Part shown: piece by piece, positions 38,853-47,557 of the stretch
Layout: every line of letters begins with the position of its first letter
Position numbering within the stretch: position 1 is the stretch's first letter
Source: RGIG7213 sp045124505
GTDB lineage: Bacteria; Bacillota; Clostridia; Oscillospirales; CAG-272
DNA: 64,000 nucleotides
Reading direction: 5' to 3'
Assembly: GCA_045124505.1 (NCBI GenBank)
Contig: JBGVLZ010000123.1
Coordinates: forward strand, 62,001 to 126,000
The notes under the pieces: model-generated
What the model was told of the DNA's origin: nothing
What the model saw: the letters and a program-made list of their open reading frames with translations, nothing else
Databases searched by the model: none
Program-made: the position numbers and the translations under genes

Positions 38853-40967
38853 GTGGCACAGATTTTGAAAAGACCTGCGCTGCTGCTGCCTGCGGGCTCA
38901 CCTGCATCACTTGATGCGGCAATAAATGCAGGCGCCGATGAGGTGTATTTCGGTTCAAAAATGTTCAACGCACGCATGGGTGCCGACAATTTTGAGCTTA
39001 CGGATATAATAGATGCTGTCACAAAATGCCATTTTTACGGAGTGAAGGTCAATGTAACGCTTAATACAAGCGTTCACGACAGGGAATATCCCGACCTGTT
39101 GCGTCTTTGTGAATTTTTGTACAGGGCTGACTGTGATTCGATAATCTGCGCCGACCCCGGCGTTTGCGCTGTTTTGCGTGAGAATTTTCCCGATCTGAAG
39201 CTCCACGCAAGCACACAGTGCGCAGGACATAATGCCTCCGCGGCAAAGGTGCTTAAAAATATGGGATACTCCCGCATGGTCGTTGCACGCGAGGCATCGT
39301 TTGAAGATATTTTACTCATGCGTAAGGAATTTCCCGAAATGGAATACGAAATATTCGTACACGGCGCACTTTGCGTTTGCCATTCGGGTATGTGCTCGCT
39401 GAGCGCATTTATGGGCGGAAGAAGCGGAAACAGGGGCGACTGCGCACAGCCGTGCAGACTTCCCGCAAAGGACGGAAGCTTCCCGCTTTCGCTTAAGGAC
39501 AACTGCCTGGCAAAATACATGACGGAAATTATCAGAAGCGGTGTTGACAGCCTTAAAATAGAGGGCAGAATGAAGAGTCCGGAATACGTTTACGGTGTCG
39601 GTAAGATATACAGGACACTTATAGACGAGGGGCGAGATGCAACCGAAGAAGAATTAATAAAGCTTGAAAGACTGTTTTCACGCGGCGGTTTTACCGACGG
39701 ATACTTTACGGGAAATATCGGCTCTCATATGCTTGGCGTAAGACGTGAGGAAGACAAAGCACAGACAAAGGAAGCGGAAATAACAGCGGCATTTGAAATG
39801 AAGAACGCACGCAGAAGACTTCCTGTGAAAATAACAGCCGAATTCAAAAAGGGAACTGCCTGCAGAATGCAGATGACGTACGGCGATGTATCTGTTGCCG
39901 TTTACGGCTCAGCTCCTGAGGAAGCACTTACAGCCCCCTTAACCGTTGACAGCGTGAAGAAAAATCTTCTGAAGCTCGGTTCAACTCCGTTTGAGCCTGC
40001 AGAGGGCGGCGTTTCCATCGTTATTGACGATAACATCATGCTTCCCGTGTCGGCAATAAATTCTTTAAGACGTACGGCGTGCGACCAGCTTCTTTTGAAA
40101 ATAAACACGGTATATCATCCGAACAGATCATCGTTTGAGATGAGGGCGCCGAGCGCATCCGTAACATGTGCACCGCTTGCACCCACAAGCAAAAGTATTG
40201 CGCATTTTACACATTTTCATCTTATGCCCGCAAGAATTTACCTCGGCGGATTTTCGCATATATATCTGCCGATAGAGGAATACCTTAAAGCTCCCGATCA
40301 TGTTCGTGAGGTCGTTGACGGTGTTGAATTTCCGAATGTCGTTATGATGAGGGAATATCATGAGCTTGATGATATGGCTGTCCGTGTCAAGCTTCTGGGA
40401 ATGAAAAACGTAATTGTAAACAATATAGGCTCACTTAATATTGCGCTGAAATACGGATTTAACGTTCACGGCGGTATCGGTCTTAACGTGCAGAGCGCAA
40501 GAAGTGCCAACGAATTCATAAAAATGGGGCTTACGGATGTTATATTGAGTCCTGAGCTGAAGCTCCCCGCAATGAAAGCCATAGCGGAGCTTATGCCCGG
40601 CAGAACAGGTGCGGCAGTGTACGGAAAACTGCCCGCCATGACGGTTGAAAAATGCGTTATACGTGATATCACAATGGGCAAAAAAGCCCCCGAAATATCA
40701 AAATGCGCTTATTGCGATAAGAATGCGTATTCTTATATAATTGACAGACACGGTGCGAAAATTCCCGTAAGACGGACATTTGCACACAGAAATATACTTT
40801 ACAACAGCGTGCCTGTTTACATGGCTGACAAGCTTTCCGCAGTCACCGGCGGCGCTGTCGGCGACTTGCATTACTTCTTCTGTGACGAAACGGCAACGGA
40901 GGCATTTGAGGTTATTGAAAAATACAGAAACGGGGATGCACCCGCAGGAGATGTAAGAAGATTATGA
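38853..40967 (+). CDS. Peptidase U32 family protein
   Basis: A 704-residue U32 protein. The N-terminal half has the family signature (EIFVHGALCVCHSGMCSLS and GNRGDCAQPCRLP, with several Cys), preceded by LLLPAGSPASLDAAINAGADEVYFG; the C-terminal half corresponds to the DUF3656/collagenase-associated part. Members include RlhA/TrhP-type RNA hydroxylation proteins and YegQ, so protease activity is not assured. The start is GTG 38853. It overlaps dut by four bases. Confidence 0.93.
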   Translation: MAQILKRPALLLPAGSPASLDAAINAGADEVYFGSKMFNARMGADNFELTDIIDAVTKCHFYGVKVNVTLNTSVHDREYPDLLRLCEFLYRADCDSIICADPGVCAVLRENFPDLKLHASTQCAGHNASAAKVLKNMGYSRMVVAREASFEDILLMRKEFPEMEYEIFVHGALCVCHSGMCSLSAFMGGRSGNRGDCAQPCRLPAKDGSFPLSLKDNCLAKYMTEIIRSGVDSLKIEGRMKSPEYVYGVGKIYRTLIDEGRDATEEELIKLERLFSRGGFTDGYFTGNIGSHMLGVRREEDKAQTKEAEITAAFEMKNARRRLPVKITAEFKKGTACRMQMTYGDVSVAVYGSAPEEALTAPLTVDSVKKNLLKLGSTPFEPAEGGVSIVIDDNIMLPVSAINSLRRTACDQLLLKINTVYHPNRSSFEMRAPSASVTCAPLAPTSKSIAHFTHFHLMPARIYLGGFSHIYLPIEEYLKAPDHVREVVDGVEFPNVVMMREYHELDDMAVRVKLLGMKNVIVNNIGSLNIALKYGFNVHGGIGLNVQSARSANEFIKMGLTDVILSPELKLPAMKAIAELMPGRTGAAVYGKLPAMTVEKCVIRDITMGKKAPEISKCAYCDKNAYSYIIDRHGAKIPVRRTFAHRNILYNSVPVYMADKLSAVTGGAVGDLHYFFCDETATEAFEVIEKYRNGDAPAGDVRRL

Positions 40968-41398
40968 CGGTAAAATTCAAAAAGCTGAAAGAGGGCGCAA
41001 AAGCCCCCGAATATCAAAGCGAATACGCCGCAGGTGCTGACCTTTATGCCTGCTGTGAAGATACGGTAATAGAGGCGCGCAGCCGTAAGCTTATACCGAC
41101 GGGTATCGCCATTGAGTGTGAAAGGCATGATATCGCCGCCGTTATCTGTGCAAGAAGCGGACTTGCATCAAAGCACGGTATCACGCTTGCAAACGGTATC
41201 GGTGTTGTTGACAGCGACTATCGGGGCGAAATAATGGTGTCGCTTGTAAATCTTTCCGACACCCCATACACGGTGGCAAACGGTGAGCGTATTGCACAGC
41301 TTATGTTTCTGCCCGTTATAAAGGGTGAGTTTTCCGAAGGCGAGCTTTCCGACACCAAAAGAGGTATCGGCGGCTTCGGCTCAACGGGAAAAAACTGA
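40964..41398 (+). CDS. dut: dUTP diphosphatase
   Basis: A 144-residue trimeric dUTPase. Motif 1 AAGADLYA, motif 2 ARSGLA, motif 3 NGIGVVDSDYRGEI with the catalytic Asp, motif 4 ERIAQLMF and motif 5 RGIGGFGSTG are all present. It removes dUTP and supplies dUMP. ATG 40964 overlaps the U32 stop. Confidence 0.97.
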   Translation: MTVKFKKLKEGAKAPEYQSEYAAGADLYACCEDTVIEARSRKLIPTGIAIECERHDIAAVICARSGLASKHGITLANGIGVVDSDYRGEIMVSLVNLSDTPYTVANGERIAQLMFLPVIKGEFSEGELSDTKRGIGGFGSTGKN

Positions 41399-41422
41399 AT
41401 TTAAACAGGATCTTGGTAAATT

Positions 41423-41980
41423 ATGATATATTTGGCTTCAAAATCACCCAGACGGTGTGAAATACTTAAAACAGCAGGGATAATATTTGAAACTGTTACA
41501 TCGGATGCCGATGAAAGCTGCGGATTTACTCCAACACCCGAGGAGCTTGTCATGGGCTTTGCAAACCGTAAGCTCCGTTCAGCACAGGTGACACCATCTG
41601 ATAACGACATAATTATTGCGGCGGACACGATTGTTTGCTATGACGGTATCGTTCTGGGCAAGCCCCGAGACGATGAGGATGCATTCAGAATGCTGTCGAT
41701 GCTTTCGGGTGAATCTCACAGAGTTTACACAGGTATCGCACTTAAAAAAGGCTCCGAATACATACTTGATTATGACGTTACCGATGTCAAAATGCGTGAA
41801 ATGTCGGCAGAGGAAATAATGCGCTACATATCAACGGGCGAATGCCGTGACAAGGCAGGCGCATACGCAATTCAGGGACTTGGCGGAGTGTTTGTCGAGG
41901 GAATAAACGGAAGCTATCATAATGTTGTCGGACTTCCCATTTGCAAGGTTTACGAGTATCTTTTGAAGCTTGGTATGTGA
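41423..41980 (+). CDS. maf: Maf-family nucleoside triphosphate pyrophosphatase
   Basis: A 185-residue Maf protein with LASKSPRRCEILKTAG, ADTIVCYDGIVLGKP and the conserved DKAGAYAIQGLGGVFVEGINGSYHNVVGLP block. Cleaves dTTP/UTP or modified nucleotides; next to dut and mreB as in many Firmicutes. Cytoplasmic. Confidence 0.96.
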   Translation: MIYLASKSPRRCEILKTAGIIFETVTSDADESCGFTPTPEELVMGFANRKLRSAQVTPSDNDIIIAADTIVCYDGIVLGKPRDDEDAFRMLSMLSGESHRVYTGIALKKGSEYILDYDVTDVKMREMSAEEIMRYISTGECRDKAGAYAIQGLGGVFVEGINGSYHNVVGLPICKVYEYLLKLGM

Positions 41981-42007
41981 GTTTTGTTTGAGAAAATTTT
42001 TACAAAT

Positions 42008-42081
42008 AGATTTCCGCAGGAAATCTGCGCCATTTGCCTGCGGTCAGTCCTGCGGACTGCGGGGGGGGCAGGCATGGCGCC
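42008..42081. repeat. GC-rich palindromic intergenic repeat, copy 2 (inverted)
   Basis: Begins AGATTTCCGCAGGAAATCT, continues GCGCCATTTGCCTGC, has a G8 run and ends GGCATGGCGCC; mirror image of copy 1. Confidence 0.75.
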
Positions 42082-42238
42082 GTACGTAATGCCGACTATA
42101 TGTTTACAAAATAAAACGAACATAAATTGGTTCAAAACGGACCGTCGGGGACGCCGGTCCCTACGGTATACCCGATCATACGTTCGTAGGGGCTATTCAC
42201 GAATCGCCCGAATGAAATAAACAAAAATTGGTTCAAAA

Positions 42239-42263
42239 CGGCGGGAGCAAGCCCCCGCCCTAC
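42239..42263. repeat. Inverted GTAGGGCGGGGG modular repeat
   Basis: Exact reverse complement of the 25-base unit at 6281-6305. Confidence 0.85.
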
Positions 42264-42423
42264 GGCATCACACCGAATGAAATAAACAAAAATGGGATCA
42301 AAACGGGACGTCGAGGACGTCGTCCCCTACAATAAATCCGGATGCAATAAAAAACGGGTTTGCGATTACGTGAAATGATATTCGCTGATGCGAATATCGT
42401 TAAAAATGTGAAAGAGGAATAAA

Positions 42424-43440
42424 ATGCCTAAATATATAGGGCTTGATTTAGGTCAGGCAACGACGAAAATATACGAAAAGGGCAGGGGCATCGTGCTTCG
42501 GGAGCCTACTGCCATTGCATACGATACCGTACAGGGCGATGTTATTGCCGTCGGTAAGGATGCAAGAAAAATGTACGGCAGGACACCGAAGGACAAGACT
42601 GCTGTTTTGCCCCTGAAGGGCGGCGTTATTGACAGCTTCGTTGATACAGCGGAGGTTCTGTATTCGTTTTTTGAAAAAAACGGATACAAGGGCTTTTTCA
42701 ACCGCCCCAAGATCGCTGTCGGTATACCGTGGGGCATATCGGAGGTTGAGCGCAACGCTTTTGAAAATGTGTGCTCCGAGGCCGGGGCTTCAAGCGTTAC
42801 ACATCTTGTATCACAGCCTATGGCGGCGGCACTGGGTGCGGGTATAAACGTGCTTAAAGCAAAAGGAAATCTTATCTGCGATATCGGCGGCGGCAAAACG
42901 CAGACGGCGGTAATTTCATACCGTGGTGTGCTTCATGCGGGACTTACACGTGTCGGCGGATGCGATCTTGACGCTTCCATAATCACATATGTTAAAAATT
43001 CATTCAATGTGCTTATCGGAGAAAACACTGCGGAGCTTATCAAAAAAACTGCAGGCTCGGCTCACCCGATGTTTGATAAAGGCAATTTCCGTGTCTACGG
43101 AAAGGATATCGTAACAGGCAGGGCGGTAGCCGTAAGCATAACCTCGGCTGAAGTGCGCGGGGCTATGATAGAATCGTTTGAGAGAATAGTTGACGGAATA
43201 CACGCAACACTTGAAAATATGCCTCCGAGAATAGTTGCCGATATATACGATTCGGGAATGACTCTGTGCGGCGGTACGTCGCTTTTGCCCGGTATCGACA
43301 AGCTGCTTGCGCAGGCGCTCGGTATGCCCGTAAGGCGTGCTTCACGTCCGCTTGACTGTATCATTAACGGAATAGGCAAGATAATAGATTCACCCGGTGA
43401 GCTTGCGGAGGTCGTAAGCAGACAGGAAATGTTGGATTGA
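42424..43440 (+). CDS. mreB: Rod shape-determining protein MreB
   Basis: A 338-residue actin homologue that guides side-wall peptidoglycan synthesis. Phosphate 1 GLDLGQATTKIY, PMAAALGAG, phosphate 2 CDIGGGKTQTAV and adenosine motif LCGGTSLLPGI are present. GAGG precedes ATG 42424. First gene of mreB-mreC-mreD-pbp2. Confidence 0.96.
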   Translation: MPKYIGLDLGQATTKIYEKGRGIVLREPTAIAYDTVQGDVIAVGKDARKMYGRTPKDKTAVLPLKGGVIDSFVDTAEVLYSFFEKNGYKGFFNRPKIAVGIPWGISEVERNAFENVCSEAGASSVTHLVSQPMAAALGAGINVLKAKGNLICDIGGGKTQTAVISYRGVLHAGLTRVGGCDLDASIITYVKNSFNVLIGENTAELIKKTAGSAHPMFDKGNFRVYGKDIVTGRAVAVSITSAEVRGAMIESFERIVDGIHATLENMPPRIVADIYDSGMTLCGGTSLLPGIDKLLAQALGMPVRRASRPLDCIINGIGKIIDSPGELAEVVSRQEMLD

Positions 43441-43441
43441 A

Positions 43442-44284
43442 ATGAAGAAATTTTTTAAAAGCAGATTTTTTATACTGACACTCGGTGCGGCGCTTGTGTT
43501 CACGGTGGTGCTCAGTGCACTTTCGGCATCGGGACATACCTCGGTGATCTCTGAGTGTGTGAACGTGATGTTTGCACCGTTTTCCGAAGGCTTCGGAAGC
43601 GTCGGAATTGCCATAAAAGGGTACAAGCAGTATTTCGACTCGGTAGATGAGCTCAAGGCGGAAAACGAGGCACTCAAAAAAGAGGTCAATGACCTGAAGG
43701 ATCTCATATATGACGCCGAGGCTATGAAAAAGGAAAACGAATTTTATAAAAACTTCCTCGGTATCAAAGAGGAGCATCCCGATTATACATTTCTCGATGC
43801 CTCGGTGATAAACAGAGAAGCGGGAAATTACGTAAGTGTCTTTTCTCTCAACAAGGGCACGAATGACGGAATAGAAAAAAATATGCCGATCATCTCCGAA
43901 AACGGCGGTGTAGTCGGTTACATAAGCGAAGCGGGTATTAACTGGGCAAAGGCATCGAGCATTGTCGATACATCGTCATCAGTCGGTGTTTACATTGAAC
44001 GTACAGGCGAAGCAGGTGTTTTGTCGGGTGAGTTTTCGCTTAAAAAAGAGGGACTTTGCAGAATTAATTATCTTTCGGGGGATTCCGATGTTGCCGTGGG
44101 TGACAGGGTAATGACGTCGGGACTCGGATCGATATATCCTTCGGGAATACTTGTCGGAACGGTTGAACGTGTGGAATTTGACGACAATCTGCGCACAAAA
44201 TACGCAATAGTGCGTCCGTTTGCCGACCTGACAGAGCCTGAACACGTGATGATAATAACAGGATTTGAAAAGGAAGATCGATAA
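43442..44284 (+). CDS. mreC: Rod shape-determining protein MreC
   Basis: A 280-residue membrane-anchored protein: one N-terminal helix (about 8-28), a coiled coil (about 68-105, LKAENEALKKEVNDLK) and two beta-barrel domains (VINREAGNYVSVFSLNKGTNDGI, GDRVMTSGLGSIYPSGI). Scaffolds the elongasome outside the membrane. Starts one base after mreB. Confidence 0.95.
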   Translation: MKKFFKSRFFILTLGAALVFTVVLSALSASGHTSVISECVNVMFAPFSEGFGSVGIAIKGYKQYFDSVDELKAENEALKKEVNDLKDLIYDAEAMKKENEFYKNFLGIKEEHPDYTFLDASVINREAGNYVSVFSLNKGTNDGIEKNMPIISENGGVVGYISEAGINWAKASSIVDTSSSVGVYIERTGEAGVLSGEFSLKKEGLCRINYLSGDSDVAVGDRVMTSGLGSIYPSGILVGTVERVEFDDNLRTKYAIVRPFADLTEPEHVMIITGFEKEDR

Positions 44285-44295
44285 GGAGTGAGTAT

Positions 44296-44832
44296 ATGCA
44301 CAGAAAAAGCAGCGCAAAAGCAATGTTCCGCACAGCTATGGCGGGTATTGCCGTGCTTTTGTGCGTGATGCTTCAGATAACTGTTTTTCCGTATCTGAGG
44401 TTTTTCGGGTGTATTCCCGATATCACGGCATCGTGTCTTATCTGTCTTTCGCTTTTTGAAAAAGAAAAGACCGTGTGTGCACTTGCGGTAGCCTCGGGGG
44501 TGATCTTACATTGTCTTGGTACATGGGGCATTTCATATTATCCGCTTTTATATCTTCTTGCGGTGTGTCTGTGCCTTATACTTTCAAATTTCTTTTTCAA
44601 AAACGGATTTTTAAGCGTTATGACCGCAGCCTTTTGCACCTTTATTGCAGAGGGAATACTTACAGCGGTGTTTCTGATGTCGGACGGTGCCGCATATACG
44701 GATGCTTTTACAGGCGCGGTGCTTCCGCAGTTCGCATATTCACTCGTCTGCACGGCGGTGCTGTATCCGCTTTGCAGGCTTCACGGTGCCGTTTTCGGCA
44801 TGCGGAGAAAAACTGATTATTATGAAGAATAA
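44296..44832 (+). CDS. mreD: Rod shape-determining protein MreD
   Basis: A 178-residue protein with five or six membrane helices and a poorly conserved sequence typical of MreD (ITVFPYLRFFGCIPDITASCLICLSLFE). Assigned by topology, length and position between mreC and pbp2. AAGGAG precedes ATG 44296. Its end overlaps the next gene by 11 bases. Confidence 0.88.
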   Translation: MHRKSSAKAMFRTAMAGIAVLLCVMLQITVFPYLRFFGCIPDITASCLICLSLFEKEKTVCALAVASGVILHCLGTWGISYYPLLYLLAVCLCLILSNFFFKNGFLSVMTAAFCTFIAEGILTAVFLMSDGAAYTDAFTGAVLPQFAYSLVCTAVLYPLCRLHGAVFGMRRKTDYYEE

Positions 44833-47086
44833 AAACAAGAAATTTTATACAAGCGGTCTGCTCATACTCGGCATATTCTTCCTTGCCGTGTGCGGTATTT
44901 ACATAATAAGACTTGTAAATATGCAGATAACGGGTGTTGATAAATATATTTCGCTCAATTCAAGAACGTACACAAGATACGAAACCGTGCAGGCAGTCAG
45001 GGGAGAAATATTTGACCGAAACGGCAAACCGCTTATCACAAACGAATATACAAATACGGTACAGTTAAGCTATAATTCACTTAAAAATTATACTTCATCG
45101 GGAAAAAACAAGCTTATATCGGAGCTCAGTTTCGTGCTTGAGGATTATTATGAGGAGTTTGACACCCATTTCCCGATAACAGGAACGTATCCGCATGTTT
45201 CATACGATGAAGAAGCGCTTGAAAGCACCGTGACAAAAAACCGTTTTGCCGCCTTTCTTTCGAAAAACGGACTTAAAGAGGATATTTCAGCCGTTGATTT
45301 TTTTGAATGGCTGCTTGAATATTACGGAGTAAAGACAGAAAACGGCACGTATACATATGAGGGCAGGACGCAGTACGATGTTATCGCCGTGCGTTATGAG
45401 CTTGATACGATGAACTACGCACCCGACAATCCGTTTATCGTAAAGGAAGAAGCTCCGCTTAAATTGGTGACGGCAATACTTGAACGTGCAAGTGCCGGCA
45501 TATACATTGAAAAAGACTGGAAAAGGGTGTACAATTATCCCGGTGTTGCTTCACACATTCTCGGACGTGTCGGAAAGATACCTGCTGACGAAATAGATGC
45601 TTATCTTGAAAATGGTTATAAATATGATGATACGGTAGGGCTTGACGGTGCTGAAAAAGCATTTGAAGCGCTTTTACGCGGTACTGAAGGAAAAGTAAAG
45701 ATAACAGAAGACGAATACGGCAGTATAATTTCAACGGAAACGGAAACAGAGCCGACACCCGGACGTAACGTATATCTGACGATCGATATAGATCTGCAGA
45801 AGGTTGCCGAGGAAAAGCTTTACGAAAATATACAGCTTGTTGTGAAAAATGCCAAGGACGATGCATCGGGCGGTCTTGCCGACAGCGGTGCTGTCAGCGC
45901 AGTTGATCCGAATACAGGTCAGGTGCTCGCACTTGCTTCTTATCCGAGCTTTGATCTGGCGACGTTTACAGAAAACTACTCAACACTTGTAAACGATGAA
46001 AAGCAGCCGCTTTTTAACCGTGCGCTTCACGGAAATTATGCTCCCGGCTCGACGTTCAAATTAGCTGTTTCCGCCGCAGCCTTGACGCTCGGTGAGGTGA
46101 CAGGCTCAAGCACGGTCGAATGTACGGGCGAATACGAATATTACAAGGATTATCAGCCCGACTGCTGGTACAGATACGGACACGGAAAGCTGAATGTCAA
46201 GGAAGCGCTCGGACATTCGTGCAACTGTTATTATTACGATGTGGGGCGCAGGCTCGGAATTGAAGCCATGAACGAATACTGTACCACGCTCGGACTCGGT
46301 CAGTATACGGGAATTGAGCTTTCGGAATCAAAGGGAGTCCTGACAGGTCCCGTTCATTATTCTGAGAAAAATCTCGGTGCATGGATGCCGGGTGACACGC
46401 TTCAGGCGGCAATAGGTCAGGGCGAAAACGCCGTGACACCGCTTCAGCTTTCAATGTATGTATCCGTGCTTATAAACAGCGGAACGAGGTATAAAGCAAC
46501 GGTGCTTTATAAATCTGAAACGTATTCGGGAGGCGATGTTGTTTATAATGAGCCTGAAATACTCGGCACGGCTGAGCTTTCCGATGACCATACAACGCTT
46601 ATCAAGCAGGGCATGAAGCTTTCCAAGGAAAGAACATCGACGCTCAGCGGATATAAATTTGCAATAGGCTCAAAAACGGGTACAGCACAGATATCAAAGT
46701 CAAATAACAATGCCGTTCTTACGGCGTTTGCACCGTATAACGATCCTCAGATAGTGGTGTCGTGCGTTATAGAAAACGGTGCGACGGGTAAAAATGCGGC
46801 AACTGCCGTGACGGGAGTTATTTCCGCACGCTTCGGGCTTGATGAAAAGGGGGAGGAGCTTCCCGATGAAACAGAGCCTCCGGAAACACAGGCACCGCAG
46901 ACAAATAAGCCTGTGACAAAGCCGCCGAAGCCCGAAGGCGAAGAAACTTTACCGCCTGAGGATACGGAAGAAATAACCAATACTGAAACAGATGAAGCTT
47001 CGGGAAATGCCGAAGAAACAGAAATACCTGCCGAGGATACGGAAGAACCTCCGCCTGAGAATGAAGAAACTGCCGATTCGGCATAA
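44822..47086 (+). CDS. mrdA: Penicillin-binding protein 2 (elongation transpeptidase)
   Basis: A 754-residue class B PBP: membrane anchor (about 8-30), dimerisation domain with RGEIFDRNGKPL, and transpeptidase domain with Ser410 (GSTFK), Ser466-x-Asn468 (SCN) and Lys618 (KTGT). It forms the side-wall cross-links with MreBCD and RodA. The last ~90 residues are a Pro/Glu/Thr-rich tail (ETQAPQTNKPVTKPPKPEGE...) that may be extracellular linker. I use ATG 44822, inside the mreD end. Confidence 0.95.
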   Translation: MKNKNKKFYTSGLLILGIFFLAVCGIYIIRLVNMQITGVDKYISLNSRTYTRYETVQAVRGEIFDRNGKPLITNEYTNTVQLSYNSLKNYTSSGKNKLISELSFVLEDYYEEFDTHFPITGTYPHVSYDEEALESTVTKNRFAAFLSKNGLKEDISAVDFFEWLLEYYGVKTENGTYTYEGRTQYDVIAVRYELDTMNYAPDNPFIVKEEAPLKLVTAILERASAGIYIEKDWKRVYNYPGVASHILGRVGKIPADEIDAYLENGYKYDDTVGLDGAEKAFEALLRGTEGKVKITEDEYGSIISTETETEPTPGRNVYLTIDIDLQKVAEEKLYENIQLVVKNAKDDASGGLADSGAVSAVDPNTGQVLALASYPSFDLATFTENYSTLVNDEKQPLFNRALHGNYAPGSTFKLAVSAAALTLGEVTGSSTVECTGEYEYYKDYQPDCWYRYGHGKLNVKEALGHSCNCYYYDVGRRLGIEAMNEYCTTLGLGQYTGIELSESKGVLTGPVHYSEKNLGAWMPGDTLQAAIGQGENAVTPLQLSMYVSVLINSGTRYKATVLYKSETYSGGDVVYNEPEILGTAELSDDHTTLIKQGMKLSKERTSTLSGYKFAIGSKTGTAQISKSNNNAVLTAFAPYNDPQIVVSCVIENGATGKNAATAVTGVISARFGLDEKGEELPDETEPPETQAPQTNKPVTKPPKPEGEETLPPEDTEEITNTETDEASGNAEETEIPAEDTEEPPPENEETADSA

Positions 47087-47180
47087 AATGGGCGAATTGT
47101 GTTTGAGTGCAGGGGCAAGATTCAATCAGTTCGCGTTGCGAACTGCAATCGCCCGCCTCAAACCCGTTTGCGCTCGTTTC

Positions 47181-47246
47181 ATGCGGACGTGCGATGCACG
47201 CCCCTACAGAAGGCGTTTAATGCGGACGTGCGATGCACGCCCCTAC
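47181..47246. repeat. Two tandem ATGCGGACGTGC-type hairpin units
   Basis: Identical 27-base units (47181-47207 and 47220-47246), each with GGACGTGCG-ATG-CACG pairing and CCCCTAC end, separated by 12 bases; a third is broken off at 47340. Confidence 0.8.
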
Positions 47247-47414
47247 GGTCTATATATTCAAGGTGATGCCTGTAGGGGTTGGCGCCTCGACAACCCGTTT
47301 CAAACCCATTTACGCTCGTTTCATGCGGACGTGCGATGTGTATAGTGCGGTAACATAGTTTACAAAATGTGAAGACACATGGTTTACAACTTTGATGTAA
47401 AATAAAGGCATGAA

Positions 47415-47459
47415 ATGTTTGTACAAACATGAAATGTTATCCGTCACACGGATAACATT
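47415..47459. promoter_or_regulatory. Operator-like palindromes of the sugar operon
   Basis: ATGTTTGTACAAACAT (47415-47430) is a perfect 16-base palindrome resembling GntR/AraR-type operators. It is followed by AATGTTATCCGT (47433-47444) and ACGGATAACATT (47448-47459), a perfect 12-base inverted repeat with a three-base gap. Both lie upstream of the -35. Confidence 0.65.
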
Positions 47460-47481
47460 ATAACCGAATAGATTCATTCTA

Positions 47482-47510
47482 TTGACATTTCCAAAAATAT
47501 TATATATAAT
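47482..47510 (+). promoter_or_regulatory. Consensus sigma-A promoter of the sugar operon
   Basis: TTGACA (47482-47487), 17-base spacer, TATAAT (47505-47510). Confidence 0.88.
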
Positions 47511-47557
47511 GACCACGTTAAATAATTTAGTAATTAAATAAAGGATAGGTGAAAGAT

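Larger units (their letters stand above)
41981..42423. other. Repeat-filled region between maf and mreB
   Basis: No gene visible. It holds the GC-rich palindromic unit (42008-42081), hairpins 42139-42164 and 42305-42331 (both ending CCCTAC/CCCCTAC), an inverted GTAGGGCGGGGG unit (42239-42263) and three copies of the GAATGAAATAAACAAAAAT linker, the reverse of the ATTTTTGTTCATTTTATTC linker seen elsewhere. Confidence 0.7.
47087..47557. other. Repeat-rich region and regulatory zone before the sugar operon
   Basis: No gene visible. 47101-47345 is made of modular hairpins: GCAGTTCGC-type (near 47125), three ATGCGGACGTGCGATG units (47181-47207, 47220-47246 and a truncated one at 47322-47340) and linkers. 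47415-47459 carries two operator-like palindromes and 47482-47510 a promoter. Confidence 0.7.

Noticed and set aside
43364..43777. Minus-strand frame across the mreB/mreC junction
   Set aside because: Overlaps two conserved shape genes and has no features of a real protein.
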